Part shown: in pieces, positions 28,596 to 38,094 of the stretch
Layout: each line of letters starts with the position of its first letter
Position numbering within the stretch: the first letter of the stretch is position 1
Assembly: GCA_023251875.1 (NCBI GenBank)
Contig: JAHEXY010000011.1
Span: 62,001-126,000, forward strand
Source: Bacteroidota bacterium
Lineage (GTDB): Bacteria; Bacteroidota; Bacteroidia; JAHEXY01
Direction of reading: 5' to 3'
DNA length: 64,000 bases
Translations under genes and position numbers: made by a program
Notes under the pieces: model-generated
The model's input: the letters and a program-made list of their open reading frames with translations, nothing else
What the model was told of the DNA's origin: nothing
The model's database searches: none

Positions 28596-29897
28596 ATGGA
28601 AAAGATAAAATGGGTAAATCATGCATCTTTTATTTTTGAATATAAAGATGTAAAATTAATATGTGACCCATGGTTGGAGGGAGCTGTATTTAACGATGGT
28701 TGGAAACATTTGGTTCAATCAGAATTTAGCTATACAGATTTTTCAAACATTACACACATTTGGTTTTCTCACGAACACCCAGATCACTTTTCACCACCTA
28801 ATATTAAAAAAATTCCTCCTGAAATTAGAGCAAATATTACTGTTTTATATCAGGTTACCCAAGATAAAAAAGTGGTTTCCTTTTGTAAACAGCTTGGTTT
28901 TAAATCTGTAGTTGAGCTTATGCCTGAAATTCCGTATTTGCTTGCAAAAGAATTAACACTTATTAATGCCCCTGTTGGAAATGAGAGGGATTCGTGGCTT
29001 TGTATTCGCACACCTAATTTCACTTTGTTAAATCTTAATGATTGTGCGTTTGAAAAAACAGAAAAAGAAAATCTTGCCGATCTTCAAAAGATAAAAAAGC
29101 AAACGGGTGCGGTTAAAATTGATATCCTCTTTACGCAGTTTTCGTATGCAAGTTGGGCGGGCAATAAAGAAGATGTTGCCTTTAGAAAAAAGTGCGCCCA
29201 ACACATGTGTAATCAAATTACTTGGGAAATTGCGGTTTTTAATCCCAGCTTTGTTGTTCCCTTTGCCAGTTACGTGTGGTTTTGCCATGAAGATAATTTT
29301 TATATGAATGATTATCCCAATAAAATTGATGTAATTCATGATTTCATTAAATCAAGGGGGGCTCAATCTGTTGTTTTATTTCCCGGAGATGAATGGGATA
29401 TGAAATCTCAATTTAATAGCCAATTTGCCATTGATCGGTATTTAAAATGTTCTACAGAAACAGTAAATCAAAATAACATAATAAAAAAACCTCTAGTAAC
29501 TATTGATGAATTAAAAAAATCAGCAAAATACTATGCACAAGAGTCACTAAAATTGAATCATGCACCAAGATTATTACAGTTTAATCCATTTTCATTTTTT
29601 TTGAACGATCATCAGAAAGCATTTTCCTTTTCTTTTAAAGATGGACTAAAGGAAATCTCTCTAGTAAAAGATTGCTGTGATATTTCGCTTTCTACACAAG
29701 CACTTAAATATTGTTTTGATTATTTATGGGGCTTTGATACGCTTCATATTTCAGGCCGTTTTCAAAAACCCCTTAATGGTAATTTTTTAAATTTTCAAGA
29801 ATACCAGTATTTAAGCACACTCAATAATCAAGGGGGGAGAATTGGCAATAAATTCAATAGCGCTATTAAAAGAATTAAAACAATATTTGTTCGATAA
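28596..29897 (+). CDS. MBL-fold metallo-hydrolase
   Basis: The 433-residue protein shows the metallo-beta-lactamase metal motif SHEHPDH (HxHxDH, about residues 53-60) after LICDPWLEG, plus later candidate ligands (LLNLNDC, about 148-154, and FCHEDN). The general arrangement recalls UlaG-like and CMP-N-acetylneuraminate-hydroxylase-like MBL proteins, but no Rieske domain is present. The position between two glycosyltransferase paralogues and after a methyltransferase suggests modification or hydrolysis of a sugar nucleotide or glycan. Substrate unknown. Confidence 0.82.
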   Translation: MEKIKWVNHASFIFEYKDVKLICDPWLEGAVFNDGWKHLVQSEFSYTDFSNITHIWFSHEHPDHFSPPNIKKIPPEIRANITVLYQVTQDKKVVSFCKQLGFKSVVELMPEIPYLLAKELTLINAPVGNERDSWLCIRTPNFTLLNLNDCAFEKTEKENLADLQKIKKQTGAVKIDILFTQFSYASWAGNKEDVAFRKKCAQHMCNQITWEIAVFNPSFVVPFASYVWFCHEDNFYMNDYPNKIDVIHDFIKSRGAQSVVLFPGDEWDMKSQFNSQFAIDRYLKCSTETVNQNNIIKKPLVTIDELKKSAKYYAQESLKLNHAPRLLQFNPFSFFLNDHQKAFSFSFKDGLKEISLVKDCCDISLSTQALKYCFDYLWGFDTLHISGRFQKPLNGNFLNFQEYQYLSTLNNQGGRIGNKFNSAIKRIKTIFVR

Positions 29898-29930
29898 ATT
29901 TAGGCTATTAAATATGAGAGGGGATTATTA

Positions 29931-31103
29931 ATGTTACAAAAACAAATTGAACGATTTTATTACATGATTTTAATGTTCTCTATTTTTTTAGGGAAATTAA
30001 TTATTTCGTTTTTTTGTGCTTTTTCTTTTCTGCTTTCACACTCAAAAAAAAAGCAACTTTTAATGTTTCCATATTATCCTGAAAATAATATTGGTGCAAT
30101 GGTTCGTTTTCAAAATTACCTCCCTTTTTTTGATAACGAAAAAATTAGTTATGATATACACTATATCGGTAATTACCAAACTATTTTTCACACCTTGATG
30201 GAGGGTGATAAGCGATACGATCAATATAAGTTATATATAAAAATATTTTGGTCTAGGTTGTTTCAAACATTAAAAACCGGTGGGTATGAAGCAGTATATA
30301 TTCAAAGAGGGATGTTTCCTTTTTATCCCGATCAAAAAGAAGCTATTTTTGAAAAATTGGTTTATAAATTGAATAAAAATATTACTGTCGATTTTTATGA
30401 TGCTGATTACATAGTAAATAAATCTATAGTACATTCAACTGTTCAGTATTGTCATAATGTTACAGTGGTAAATGATTTTCTTGCCAACTATTTTCAAAAA
30501 ATACACCCTAACGTGAAATTATTTCCAATTGCCCTTACACCTGAAAAATATTTACTCAAGCAAATATATAAGTCTTCCGATTCAGTAATTAAAATATTTT
30601 GGACAGGTACAGCCGGCAATATTTTTAATTTATTAAGCATTCAATCTGTTCTAAAAAAAATTGCAATAAAAAAACAAATTCAGATTCTTATAGTGTGTAA
30701 TAAAACCATTCATATAGAAGGGCTAATAGTAGAAAATAATTTGTATGATCCTTCAAATTTTTATACCCTAATGCATTCTGCAGATATAGCTCTTTATCCT
30801 GTAAAAGAAGGCAATGATACTCATAAGGGAGCTATGGCTGCAAAAGCTTTAGAATATGCCGCATCAGGCCTTCCCTTTGTTGCATCACCATGGGGCTTAT
30901 CCCCGTACTTTACAAATAAAGAAGATGTTTTAATTGCAAATAATCTCCAAGAATGGGAAGATTATTTGTTACAATTAATTGAATCAGTAGAATTGAGAAA
31001 AACAATTGGCTCTAATGCACGTAAAACATTTATGAAATACCATAGTACAGAAGTTTCTTACCCTTACCTAAACAAACTTCTTTTTCATAATCATAATAAT
31101 TAG
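29931..31103 (+). CDS. Glycosyltransferase, GT4-like, with N-terminal membrane segment (paralogue 2)
   Basis: The 390-residue protein is similar to the 26283-27434 product along its length. It has an N-terminal hydrophobic segment, YIQRGMFPFYPDQKEAIFEKLVYKLN matching RRLFAYYPDSKKAHLEKLLRKLN, and the donor region SADIALYPVKEGNDTHKGAMAAKALEYAASGLPFVASPWG. It likely adds a different but related sugar from the first paralogue. Its stop codon (31101-31103) abuts palindromic element C. Confidence 0.82.
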   Translation: MLQKQIERFYYMILMFSIFLGKLIISFFCAFSFLLSHSKKKQLLMFPYYPENNIGAMVRFQNYLPFFDNEKISYDIHYIGNYQTIFHTLMEGDKRYDQYKLYIKIFWSRLFQTLKTGGYEAVYIQRGMFPFYPDQKEAIFEKLVYKLNKNITVDFYDADYIVNKSIVHSTVQYCHNVTVVNDFLANYFQKIHPNVKLFPIALTPEKYLLKQIYKSSDSVIKIFWTGTAGNIFNLLSIQSVLKKIAIKKQIQILIVCNKTIHIEGLIVENNLYDPSNFYTLMHSADIALYPVKEGNDTHKGAMAAKALEYAASGLPFVASPWGLSPYFTNKEDVLIANNLQEWEDYLLQLIESVELRKTIGSNARKTFMKYHSTEVSYPYLNKLLFHNHNN

Positions 31104-31191
31104 GGGAGTTCTAAAAATTACAATTTATGTCCCTTTCGAAGAGAGGGATTAAGGGAGATGAAACTAAAAAATATAATTTTTAGAATTCCCC
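31103..31191. repeat. MITE-like palindromic element C
   Basis: Arms ggggagttctaaaaatt (31103-31119) and aatttttagaattcccc (31175-31191) are complementary; the interior has ccctttcgaagagaggg and an attaagggagatg tail. It separates the GME/GT4 block from the FnlABC block and is the inverted counterpart of element D. Confidence 0.87.
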
Positions 31192-31254
31192 ATTAAATAT
31201 AGGACATCTAATCTACCTAATATAATTCAAAGATTGCTGTCTTCTAAAAATAAC

Positions 31255-31262
31255 TATATTTG
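31255..31262 (+). promoter_or_regulatory. Promoter (TATATTTG with upstream TTG) for the FnlABC block
   Basis: The -7 box TATATTTG has a TTG at 31234-31236 with an 18-bp spacer. It overlaps a possible TTG start at 31260, which argues that translation begins at the ATG at 31290 instead. Confidence 0.65.
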
Positions 31263-31289
31263 TCCTTTTTAAGAAAATTGGCATTAGCA

Positions 31290-32327
31290 ATGTTTAAGGA
31301 CAAAATACTTTTAATAACAGGTGGTACGGGCTCTTTTGGGAATGCTGTTTTAAGTAGATTTCTTTATACAGACATTAAGCAGATACGAATATTCAGCAGA
31401 GATGAGAAGAAGCAAAATGATATGCGAAGTTTACTTAAAAATGATAAAGTAAAATTTTATATCGGAGATGTTCGTGATGTAGAAAGCATTAATCAAGCCA
31501 TGAAAGGAGTTGATTATGTTTTTCATGCTGCTGCATTAAAACAAGTGCCTTCATGCGAATTTTATCCTTTAGAAGCCGTTAATACAAATATATTGGGTGC
31601 TCATAATGTACTTCAAGCAGCTGAATTGTATCGAGTAAAAAAAGCCATAGTATTAAGTACCGACAAAGCCGTTTACCCAATAAATGCTATGGGAATTTCA
31701 AAAGCAATGATGGAAAAAATTATGGTTGCGAAATCTCGTTTTTTTGATCAATCTACTATTTTTTGCGGAACAAGGTATGGGAATGTAATGGGCTCAAGAG
31801 GATCTGTAATTCCTTTATTTATTGAGCAAATACTTAATGGTGAAAATATAACCATTACAGATCCCTCCATGACGCGGTTTATGATGAGTTTAGATGATGC
31901 CGTAGATTTAGTATTATTTGCCTATTCTAATGGAAGGCCGGGTGATATTTTTGTTCAAAAATCTCCGTCTGCTACTATTTATGATTTGGCAATGGCATTA
32001 AAAAAAATATTCAATGCTAAAAATGAAATCAAGATATTAGGAACAAGACATGGTGAAAAAAAACACGAAACATTATTGACACGAGAAGAAAAATCTCATG
32101 CCATTGAAATGGATAACTATTATAAAGTTGAGGCAGATGGGCGCGACTTAAATTATAACAAATATTTCTCAGAGGGCGAAGTGGCTATTGATACGTTTGA
32201 AGATTATAATTCTTCAAATACACTTAGGCTTTCAGTTGATCAAGTAATCGAGTTGCTTTTAAAGCAGGAATTTGTCATAAAAGCATTAAATAGTAAAACA
32301 GCTAAAACATATTCATACGGAATATAA
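31290..32327 (+). CDS. fnlA: UDP-GlcNAc 4,6-dehydratase/5-epimerase (FnlA/CapE/WbjB type)
   Basis: The start is placed at ATG 31290 because the longer frame (TTG 31260) lies in the promoter box and the NAD motif ITGGTGSFG then follows in normal position. It has STDKAVYPINAMGISKAMMEK, where the SDR Tyr is replaced by Met as in inverting UDP-GlcNAc 4,6-dehydratases. About 345 residues, usual for the family. It converts UDP-GlcNAc to the 4-keto-6-deoxy-L-sugar, the first step to UDP-L-FucNAc. The next two genes supply the rest of the pathway. Confidence 0.93.
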   Translation: MFKDKILLITGGTGSFGNAVLSRFLYTDIKQIRIFSRDEKKQNDMRSLLKNDKVKFYIGDVRDVESINQAMKGVDYVFHAAALKQVPSCEFYPLEAVNTNILGAHNVLQAAELYRVKKAIVLSTDKAVYPINAMGISKAMMEKIMVAKSRFFDQSTIFCGTRYGNVMGSRGSVIPLFIEQILNGENITITDPSMTRFMMSLDDAVDLVLFAYSNGRPGDIFVQKSPSATIYDLAMALKKIFNAKNEIKILGTRHGEKKHETLLTREEKSHAIEMDNYYKVEADGRDLNYNKYFSEGEVAIDTFEDYNSSNTLRLSVDQVIELLLKQEFVIKALNSKTAKTYSYGI

Positions 32328-32333
32328 TTTTCT

Positions 32334-33470
32334 ATGTCAAATCAAAACCTTGCGCCTGAAAAAATAAATATCCTTATCACAGGAGCAAATGGATTCATGG
32401 GTAAAAATGTGTCATCGTTTTTTGAGAGTAACCCTAAATATAACGTTAGTAAAATTATTAAAACATCTTCTGACGAGGAACTTTTTTTCAAACTGAAATC
32501 AACACATTTTATTTTTCATTTGGCCGGGGTTAATCGCCCTGAAACTGCTAGTGACTTTCAAATTTATAATACCCGGTATACCCAAAAAATCATCGACTAT
32601 TTGATTGCCAATAATTGTAATCCCGTTATCATTTTTGCCTCATCAATTCATGCAGAAGGCAATACTCCATACGGGCTCAGTAAACGTGCTTGTGAAGAAT
32701 TATTGTATGGCTATTCAAGTTCAGCCAACACATCTGTGTTTAATTATCGCCTTACCAATACTTTTGGTAAATGGGGAAAGCCTAATTATAATTCAGTAGT
32801 TGCAACATTTTGTTATAACATAGCGCATGATTTGCCAATTTCAATTAACGATGCAAGTTCTCCCCTTAATCTTGTTTATATAGATGATGTTGTTAAAGAA
32901 TTCTCTGATATTCTGGAGTGTAAAGAAATCAAATATCATAATAAAGAAGTTTTTCCAAAATATAATATTACCCTTGGAGAATTGGCTAATACCATTAGTT
33001 CTTTTAAAGAATTAAGAAGCCAGCGCAAAGTTCCTGATTTCTCAAATACGTTTACTAAAAAACTTTATTCAACATTCTTGTCGTATTTACCTAAAAACAA
33101 ATTTTCGAATACTATAGAATTACATGCTGATGAAAGAGGAAATTTATTTGAGCTAATTAAATCTGAAAATGCAGGACAAATATTTGTATCAACAACCAAA
33201 CCCGGAATTACGAGGGGTAATCATTATCACCATACCAAAGTAGAGAAATTTTGTGTGCTAAAAGGAGATGCCATTATTAACTTTAGAAATAGGTATTCGG
33301 ATGAAGTAATTTCATACCCTGTTTCAGGAGTTAAAATAGAAATTGTTGATATTCCACCAGGTTATACGCATAATATTATTAATGTAGGAACTGAAGAAAT
33401 GTTAGTTTTATTTTGGTCGAATGAAATTTTTGATAGCAATAAGCCTGATACTTATTTTTTAAAAGTATAA
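32334..33470 (+). CDS. fnlB: Bifunctional reductase/cupin of UDP-L-FucNAc synthesis (FnlB/CapF type)
   Basis: The 378-residue protein has an N-terminal SDR domain (ITGANGFMGKNV, about 15-26; SSIHAEGNTPYGLSKRACEE containing YxxxK) and a C-terminal cupin domain (about 250-378; HADERGNLFE, GITRGNHYHHTKVEKFCVLKGDA, GYTHNIINVG). This is the CapF architecture. It performs epimerisation and reduction of the FnlA product to UDP-L-pneumosamine-type intermediates. It follows fnlA by 6 bp. Confidence 0.92.
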   Translation: MSNQNLAPEKINILITGANGFMGKNVSSFFESNPKYNVSKIIKTSSDEELFFKLKSTHFIFHLAGVNRPETASDFQIYNTRYTQKIIDYLIANNCNPVIIFASSIHAEGNTPYGLSKRACEELLYGYSSSANTSVFNYRLTNTFGKWGKPNYNSVVATFCYNIAHDLPISINDASSPLNLVYIDDVVKEFSDILECKEIKYHNKEVFPKYNITLGELANTISSFKELRSQRKVPDFSNTFTKKLYSTFLSYLPKNKFSNTIELHADERGNLFELIKSENAGQIFVSTTKPGITRGNHYHHTKVEKFCVLKGDAIINFRNRYSDEVISYPVSGVKIEIVDIPPGYTHNIINVGTEEMLVLFWSNEIFDSNKPDTYFLKV

Positions 33471-33559
33471 TATGAAATATTCATGCACAATAGCTCTCAA
33501 AAAGCAATAAAAATTGCAGGAATGTTCTATCTAACCTTTTAAAAACAAATTATTCTCAA

Positions 33560-34696
33560 ATGAAAAAATTAAAAATCGTTTCTATTGTCGGTACCCGTCC
33601 TGAACTTATTCGCTTATCAAGAGTATTAGCTAAACTTGATGCAACAAGTTCTATTGAACATATTTTAATACATACAGGGCAAAATTATGATTACGAGTTA
33701 AATCAAATTTTCTTTGAAGATCTTAAAATCAGAAAACCTGACTATTTTATAAATGCAGCAGGCAAAACGGCTATTGAAACCATTGGTCAGATTTTAATTA
33801 AAGTAGAACCTATATTGGTGCAAGAAAAACCTGATGCCGTATTAATACTTGGTGACACCAATAGTTGTTTATGTGCAATACCTGCAAAAAGGTTGAAAAT
33901 ACCCATTTTTCACATGGAAGCCGGTAATCGCTGTTTTGATCAAAGAGTACCGGAAGAAATAAATAGAAAAATAGTTGATCATATCAGCGATATTAATCTT
34001 ACCTATAGCCATATTTCGAGGGAATATTTGCTGAGAGAGGGTTTTCCCCCTGAAAGGGTTATAAAAACAGGAAGTCCTATGAAAGAAGTACTTGCCTATA
34101 ATCTTGAAAATATAAACAAATCTGAAATTCTAAAAAAATTAGGATTAAAAATAAATGAATATTTTGTTGTTAGTTGTCATCGTCAAGAGAATATTGATTC
34201 TGATGATAATTTTAATAAATTTCAATTGATATTAAATACATTGGCCGAGAAAATGAATAAGCCAATTATTGTTTCAACTCACCCTCGTACCAGAAAAAAA
34301 ATTGAAGAAAGACAAGTAGCCCTTCATTCAAATATAACCTTACTAAAGCCCCTTGGCTTTTTCGATTATGTGTGTTTGCAAATGAATTCATTTGTAGTTT
34401 TATCAGATAGCGGTACCATAACAGAAGAATCTTCAATATTAAATTTTCCGGCACTGAATATTAGAGAGGCTCATGAAAGACCAGAGGGTATGGAAGAAGC
34501 CTCGGTAATGATGACGGGAATGAATTTAGACAGAGTATTACAAGCCATCGATATTTTAATAAATCAAAAACAAAATACATCACGTACTTTGCAAATTGTT
34601 AGTGATTATAATGTAGATAATGTTTCTGAAAAAATAGTTAGGCTGATAGTAAGCTATACAGATTATGTAAATAGTGTGGTTTGGAGAAATCATTAA
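33560..34696 (+). CDS. fnlC: UDP-N-acetylhexosamine 2-epimerase (FnlC/CapG type)
   Basis: The 378-residue protein is full length, with VSIVGTRPELIRLSRV at the N-terminus, HMEAGNRCFDQRVPEEINRKIVDHISDINLTYS, and the C-terminal SDSGTITEESSILNFPALNIRE. In the CapEFG route it makes UDP-L-FucNAc by C2 epimerisation. WecB-like UDP-GlcNAc 2-epimerases are related, but the neighbours select the FnlC assignment. The 89-bp gap before it contains no clear promoter. Confidence 0.92.
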   Translation: MKKLKIVSIVGTRPELIRLSRVLAKLDATSSIEHILIHTGQNYDYELNQIFFEDLKIRKPDYFINAAGKTAIETIGQILIKVEPILVQEKPDAVLILGDTNSCLCAIPAKRLKIPIFHMEAGNRCFDQRVPEEINRKIVDHISDINLTYSHISREYLLREGFPPERVIKTGSPMKEVLAYNLENINKSEILKKLGLKINEYFVVSCHRQENIDSDDNFNKFQLILNTLAEKMNKPIIVSTHPRTRKKIEERQVALHSNITLLKPLGFFDYVCLQMNSFVVLSDSGTITEESSILNFPALNIREAHERPEGMEEASVMMTGMNLDRVLQAIDILINQKQNTSRTLQIVSDYNVDNVSEKIVRLIVSYTDYVNSVVWRNH

Positions 34697-34741
34697 TGCA
34701 ACAAATAGCTTTCCCCAATAATAAAATTTAGAAAAAATATA

Positions 34742-34749
34742 TAATTTTG
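34742..34749 (+). promoter_or_regulatory. -7 promoter box (TAATTTTG) for gmd-fcl
   Basis: It matches TAnnTTTG 32 bp before the gmd start; no good -33 TTG at standard spacing. Confidence 0.45.
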
Positions 34750-34781
34750 ATGTTTCATAAACCTATAAGTACACCTATACC

Positions 34782-35894
34782 ATGAAAGTTGCGCTAATTA
34801 CAGGGATAACAGGACAAGACGGGGCCTATTTAACAGATTTACTTTTGAATAAAGGCTATACTGTTCATGGTATTAAAAGAAGAAGTTCATTATTTAATAC
34901 AGGTAGGATAGATCATATTTACGAAGATCCGCATGAAAAGAAACGAAGATTAATTCTTCACTATGGCGATTTAACTGATGCCGGAAACCTAATTCGAATT
35001 ATAAAAGAGATTCAACCGGATGAAATTTATAATCTTGGCGCTATGTCGCATGTTCAGGTAAGTTTTGAAATGCCCGAATATACTGCCAATGTAGATGCCT
35101 TGGGTACATTAAGAATTCTTGAAGCTATTAGGCTATTGGGCTTATCAAATAAAACAAAATTTTATCAAGCTTCCAGTTCTGAATTGTATGGAATGGTGCA
35201 AGAGGTTCCCCAAACCGAAAAAACCCCTTTTTACCCAAGATCTCCTTATGCAATTGCTAAATTATATGCCTATTGGACAACCATTAATTATCGCGAAGCC
35301 TATGATATATTTGCAGTAAATGGAATTCTATTTAACCATGAATCACCCATTAGGGGAGAAACCTTTGTTACCCGTAAAATTACTAGAGGTGTTGCGCGTA
35401 TTGCCTTAGGCCTTCAAGACAAAATATATGTTGGTAATTTGGATGCACAAAGAGATTGGGGGCATGCAAAAGACTATGTAGAAGCCATGTGGCGTATGCT
35501 GCAGCATGAAAAAGCAGAAGACTTTGTTATTGCCACAGGAGTAACCACTTCAGTAAGAGATTTTGTTAAAAAGGCATTTAAGGTAATTGGCGCAGAAATA
35601 GAATTTAAAGAAAGTGGAGAGAAAGAAATTGGTGTAGTGAAAAAAACAAGTAATAGCGATTATAAACTTAAAGTAGGACAAGTTGTTGTTGCTGTGGATA
35701 AGCGCTATTTCAGACCAACTGAAGTTGATCTGTTAATTGGTAACCCTGCCAAGGCAAAACAATTATTAAATTGGTCTCCTCAATATACCCTTAGCCAAAT
35801 GATAGATGAAATGGTATCTCATGATATAAATCTGTTTAAGCGCGATCAGTTTTTAAAAGAAGCCGGGCATACCATCATGAATTTTTACGAGTAA
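34782..35894 (+). CDS. gmd: GDP-mannose 4,6-dehydratase
   Basis: The 370-residue protein has [19 protein letters not shown] with the GxxGxxG motif, [26 protein letters not shown] with [10 protein letters not shown] (YxxxK), and the Gmd-specific [18 protein letters not shown] and [14 protein letters not shown]. It converts GDP-mannose to GDP-4-keto-6-deoxymannose. It is followed by fcl, giving GDP-L-fucose. Confidence 0.96.
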   Translation: MKVALITGITGQDGAYLTDLLLNKGYTVHGIKRRSSLFNTGRIDHIYEDPHEKKRRLILHYGDLTDAGNLIRIIKEIQPDEIYNLGAMSHVQVSFEMPEYTANVDALGTLRILEAIRLLGLSNKTKFYQASSSELYGMVQEVPQTEKTPFYPRSPYAIAKLYAYWTTINYREAYDIFAVNGILFNHESPIRGETFVTRKITRGVARIALGLQDKIYVGNLDAQRDWGHAKDYVEAMWRMLQHEKAEDFVIATGVTTSVRDFVKKAFKVIGAEIEFKESGEKEIGVVKKTSNSDYKLKVGQVVVAVDKRYFRPTEVDLLIGNPAKAKQLLNWSPQYTLSQMIDEMVSHDINLFKRDQFLKEAGHTIMNFYE

Positions 35895-35904
35895 TATTTT
35901 ATTG

Positions 35905-36831
35905 ATGGAAAAAAATGCTAAGATATATGTTGCCGGACATAAAGGAATGGTTGGCTCAGCAATAGTTAGAAAATTAACTAGCCAAGGGTATTCTAATATT
36001 GTTAGTGCTTCATCTAAAGACCTAGATTTAAGAAACCAGCAAGCGGTTCATTTATTTTTTCAAAAAGAAAAACCGGAATATGTTTTTCTTGCTGCTGCTA
36101 AAGTGGGGGGGATTTTGGCAAATAATAATCACAAAGCAGATTTTATTTATGATAATATATGTATTCAAACCAATATTATTCATGCAGCCTATAAAAACAA
36201 TGTAAAAAAACTTCTCTTTCTAGGATCTTCCTGTATTTATCCCAAATTTGCACAACAGCCTATTAAAGAAAGTTATTTTCTTGACGGAAAACTTGAACCT
36301 ACTAATGATGCTTATGCCATTGCAAAAATTGCAGGTATTAAAATGTGTCAGTCGTATAATCAACAATATGCTTGTAATTTTATATCCATAATGCCTACTA
36401 ATTTATATGGCCCCAATGACAATTACAATTTAGAAACATCACATGTATTGCCGGCCCTTATAAGAAAATTTCATGAAGCCAAAACCAATGCTAAACCTTT
36501 TGTTGAAATTTGGGGAACAGGCGCTCCTATGCGAGAATTTTTACATGTAGACGATTTGGCAGATGCTAGTGTATATTTAATGCAACATTACAATCAATCA
36601 GAAATTGTAAATATTGGAACAGGTACAGATATTAGCATTGCAGATCTCGCACTTCTTATTAAAAACACAATAGGTTATAGCGGGGAATTAAGATTCGATC
36701 ATTCTAAACCCGATGGCACACCAAGAAAATTGTTAGATGTAAGCTACCTTCATAGCCTTGGCTGGAAACATAAAATAAATTTAAAAGACGGTATCGCATC
36801 TACCTATGCAATGATTCAATCATTACTCTAG
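35905..36831 (+). CDS. fcl: GDP-L-fucose synthase
   Basis: The start is taken as ATG 35905; a TTG one codon earlier is also in frame. The 308-residue protein has [32 protein letters not shown] (Cys acid/base region) and [10 protein letters not shown] (YxxxK), [12 protein letters not shown] and [13 protein letters not shown]. It epimerises and reduces the Gmd product to GDP-L-fucose. The gap to gmd is 10 bp. Confidence 0.95.
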   Translation: MEKNAKIYVAGHKGMVGSAIVRKLTSQGYSNIVSASSKDLDLRNQQAVHLFFQKEKPEYVFLAAAKVGGILANNNHKADFIYDNICIQTNIIHAAYKNNVKKLLFLGSSCIYPKFAQQPIKESYFLDGKLEPTNDAYAIAKIAGIKMCQSYNQQYACNFISIMPTNLYGPNDNYNLETSHVLPALIRKFHEAKTNAKPFVEIWGTGAPMREFLHVDDLADASVYLMQHYNQSEIVNIGTGTDISIADLALLIKNTIGYSGELRFDHSKPDGTPRKLLDVSYLHSLGWKHKINLKDGIASTYAMIQSLL

Positions 36832-36940
36832 TTTAATGCATAAGTTTTGTAGGAACTGCAACAAAATTGCTTTACATGCTAAAAAACACAAATAAAATCT
36901 TTACTTTCGCGCGAGCTAATTGTTAAGACGTTACCTAAAA

Positions 36941-36970
36941 TTCTAAAATCCCTTCTCTCTTGAAAGAGAT
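36941..36970. repeat. Degenerate palindromic element H
   Basis: The sequence ttctaaaatcccttctctcttgaaagagat preserves the arm-like ttctaaaa and a reduced inner hairpin TCTCTTGAAAGAGA (36956-36969), but no clear right arm. It occupies the gap between fcl and the decarboxylase-like gene, another module border. It is a possible remnant of the A-D family. Confidence 0.45.
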
Positions 36971-36997
36971 AAGATTAAGAAAAAGAAATTTACTTTT

Positions 36998-38092
36998 ATG
37001 AATAAAGCCGATTCTGTTATTATAAAAAAAGATATTGAAAATCTTGCCGAAATTTTCTCAAAATACAAATCTCATTTTGAAGGAAAATGTTTTTTAATTA
37101 CCGGTGCCGGTGGCTTTTTAGGTAAGTACATGGTTTTATTATTAAAACATTTGAATGATAAAGTACTCAGTAAGCCCGCTACTGCTATATTGCTGGACAA
37201 TTATGTTACAGGATACAACTCTAATATTGCCTCTGACGAAAACATTACTTTTATCAAGCATAATGTAATAGAGCCTTTTAGTACCGATAAGCATATTGAT
37301 TACATTATACATGCAGCGGGAATAGCATCTCCCGTTTATTACACAAGGTTTCCAATTGAAACGATGGATGTAGGTACATTAGGTACCCGCCACATGCTTG
37401 AATTGGCGCGTGAAAAAAAAGTGAAGAGTTTTCTGTTTACCAGTTCAAGTGAAGTATACGGAGATCCGGATAATAAATTTGTGCCTACACCTGAAACCTA
37501 TAACGGAAATGTTTCCATTATAGGCCCACGAGCTTGTTATGATGAGTCAAAGCGTTTTGGCGAAACTATGTGTGTTACCTTTTTTAAAACATATAACATT
37601 CCTGTAAAAATTGTGCGCCCATTTAATGTATATGGCCCCGGTATTCGTCAAGATGATTATAGGGTATTGCCTAACTATATCGAACATGCATTAAGGCATG
37701 AGGCGCTTCCTGTTCATGGAGATGGAAAAAACACAAGAGCATTTTGCTATATCAATGACTCTATTGAAATGATTTTTAAATTACTTTTTTCTGATGCTAA
37801 TGGAGAAAGTTTTAATATAGGTAATCCCAATGAAGAAAAATCAGTATTGGATTTAGCAAAATTAGTAGCAGAGTTAATGCCTTTTAAAGTAGAAATTGCA
37901 TATACAGAGCCTCCTTTGGCTGTTTACGCTAAAAGTGATCCTAAAAGACGATGTCCTGATATATCAAAATTACAGTCGGTTATTGATTTTCAACCCAAGT
38001 ATAATTTACGAACAGGCATACAGCGTACCATACAATGGTACCAAGAAGAATATAATATAAAATTAGAAGAGCATAATATAAAACTACAATAA
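36998..38092 (+). CDS. UDP-glucuronate decarboxylase-like NAD-dependent epimerase/dehydratase
   Basis: The 364-residue extended SDR has FLITGAGGFLGKYM (about residues 32-45), SSSEVYGDP, the UXS-like GPRACYDESKRFGETM (YxxxK) and VRPFNVYGPGIRQDDYRVLPNYI. UXS enzymes convert UDP-GlcA to UDP-xylose through a 4-keto pentose. The N-terminal ~28-residue helical extension is atypical. It is followed at 2 bp by a cupin, an SDR and a C-methyltransferase, so it may supply a 4-keto sugar to a dedicated pathway rather than UDP-xylose itself. Confidence 0.82.
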   Translation: MNKADSVIIKKDIENLAEIFSKYKSHFEGKCFLITGAGGFLGKYMVLLLKHLNDKVLSKPATAILLDNYVTGYNSNIASDENITFIKHNVIEPFSTDKHIDYIIHAAGIASPVYYTRFPIETMDVGTLGTRHMLELAREKKVKSFLFTSSSEVYGDPDNKFVPTPETYNGNVSIIGPRACYDESKRFGETMCVTFFKTYNIPVKIVRPFNVYGPGIRQDDYRVLPNYIEHALRHEALPVHGDGKNTRAFCYINDSIEMIFKLLFSDANGESFNIGNPNEEKSVLDLAKLVAELMPFKVEIAYTEPPLAVYAKSDPKRRCPDISKLQSVIDFQPKYNLRTGIQRTIQWYQEEYNIKLEEHNIKLQ

Positions 38093-38094
38093 TC

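Noticed and set aside
31260-31289. TTG start for fnlA
   Set aside because: It overlaps the TATATTTG promoter box, and the family N-terminus fits ATG 31290.
36902-36909. Promoter box TACTTTCG before the UXS-like gene
   Set aside because: It misses the conserved T in TTTG and is about 90 bp from the start, so it was not listed as a promoter.
36998-38092. Assignment as RmlB (dTDP-glucose 4,6-dehydratase)
   Set aside because: The GPRACYDESKR and overall motif pattern fit UDP-glucuronate decarboxylase-like enzymes, and RmlB-specific sequence is lacking.
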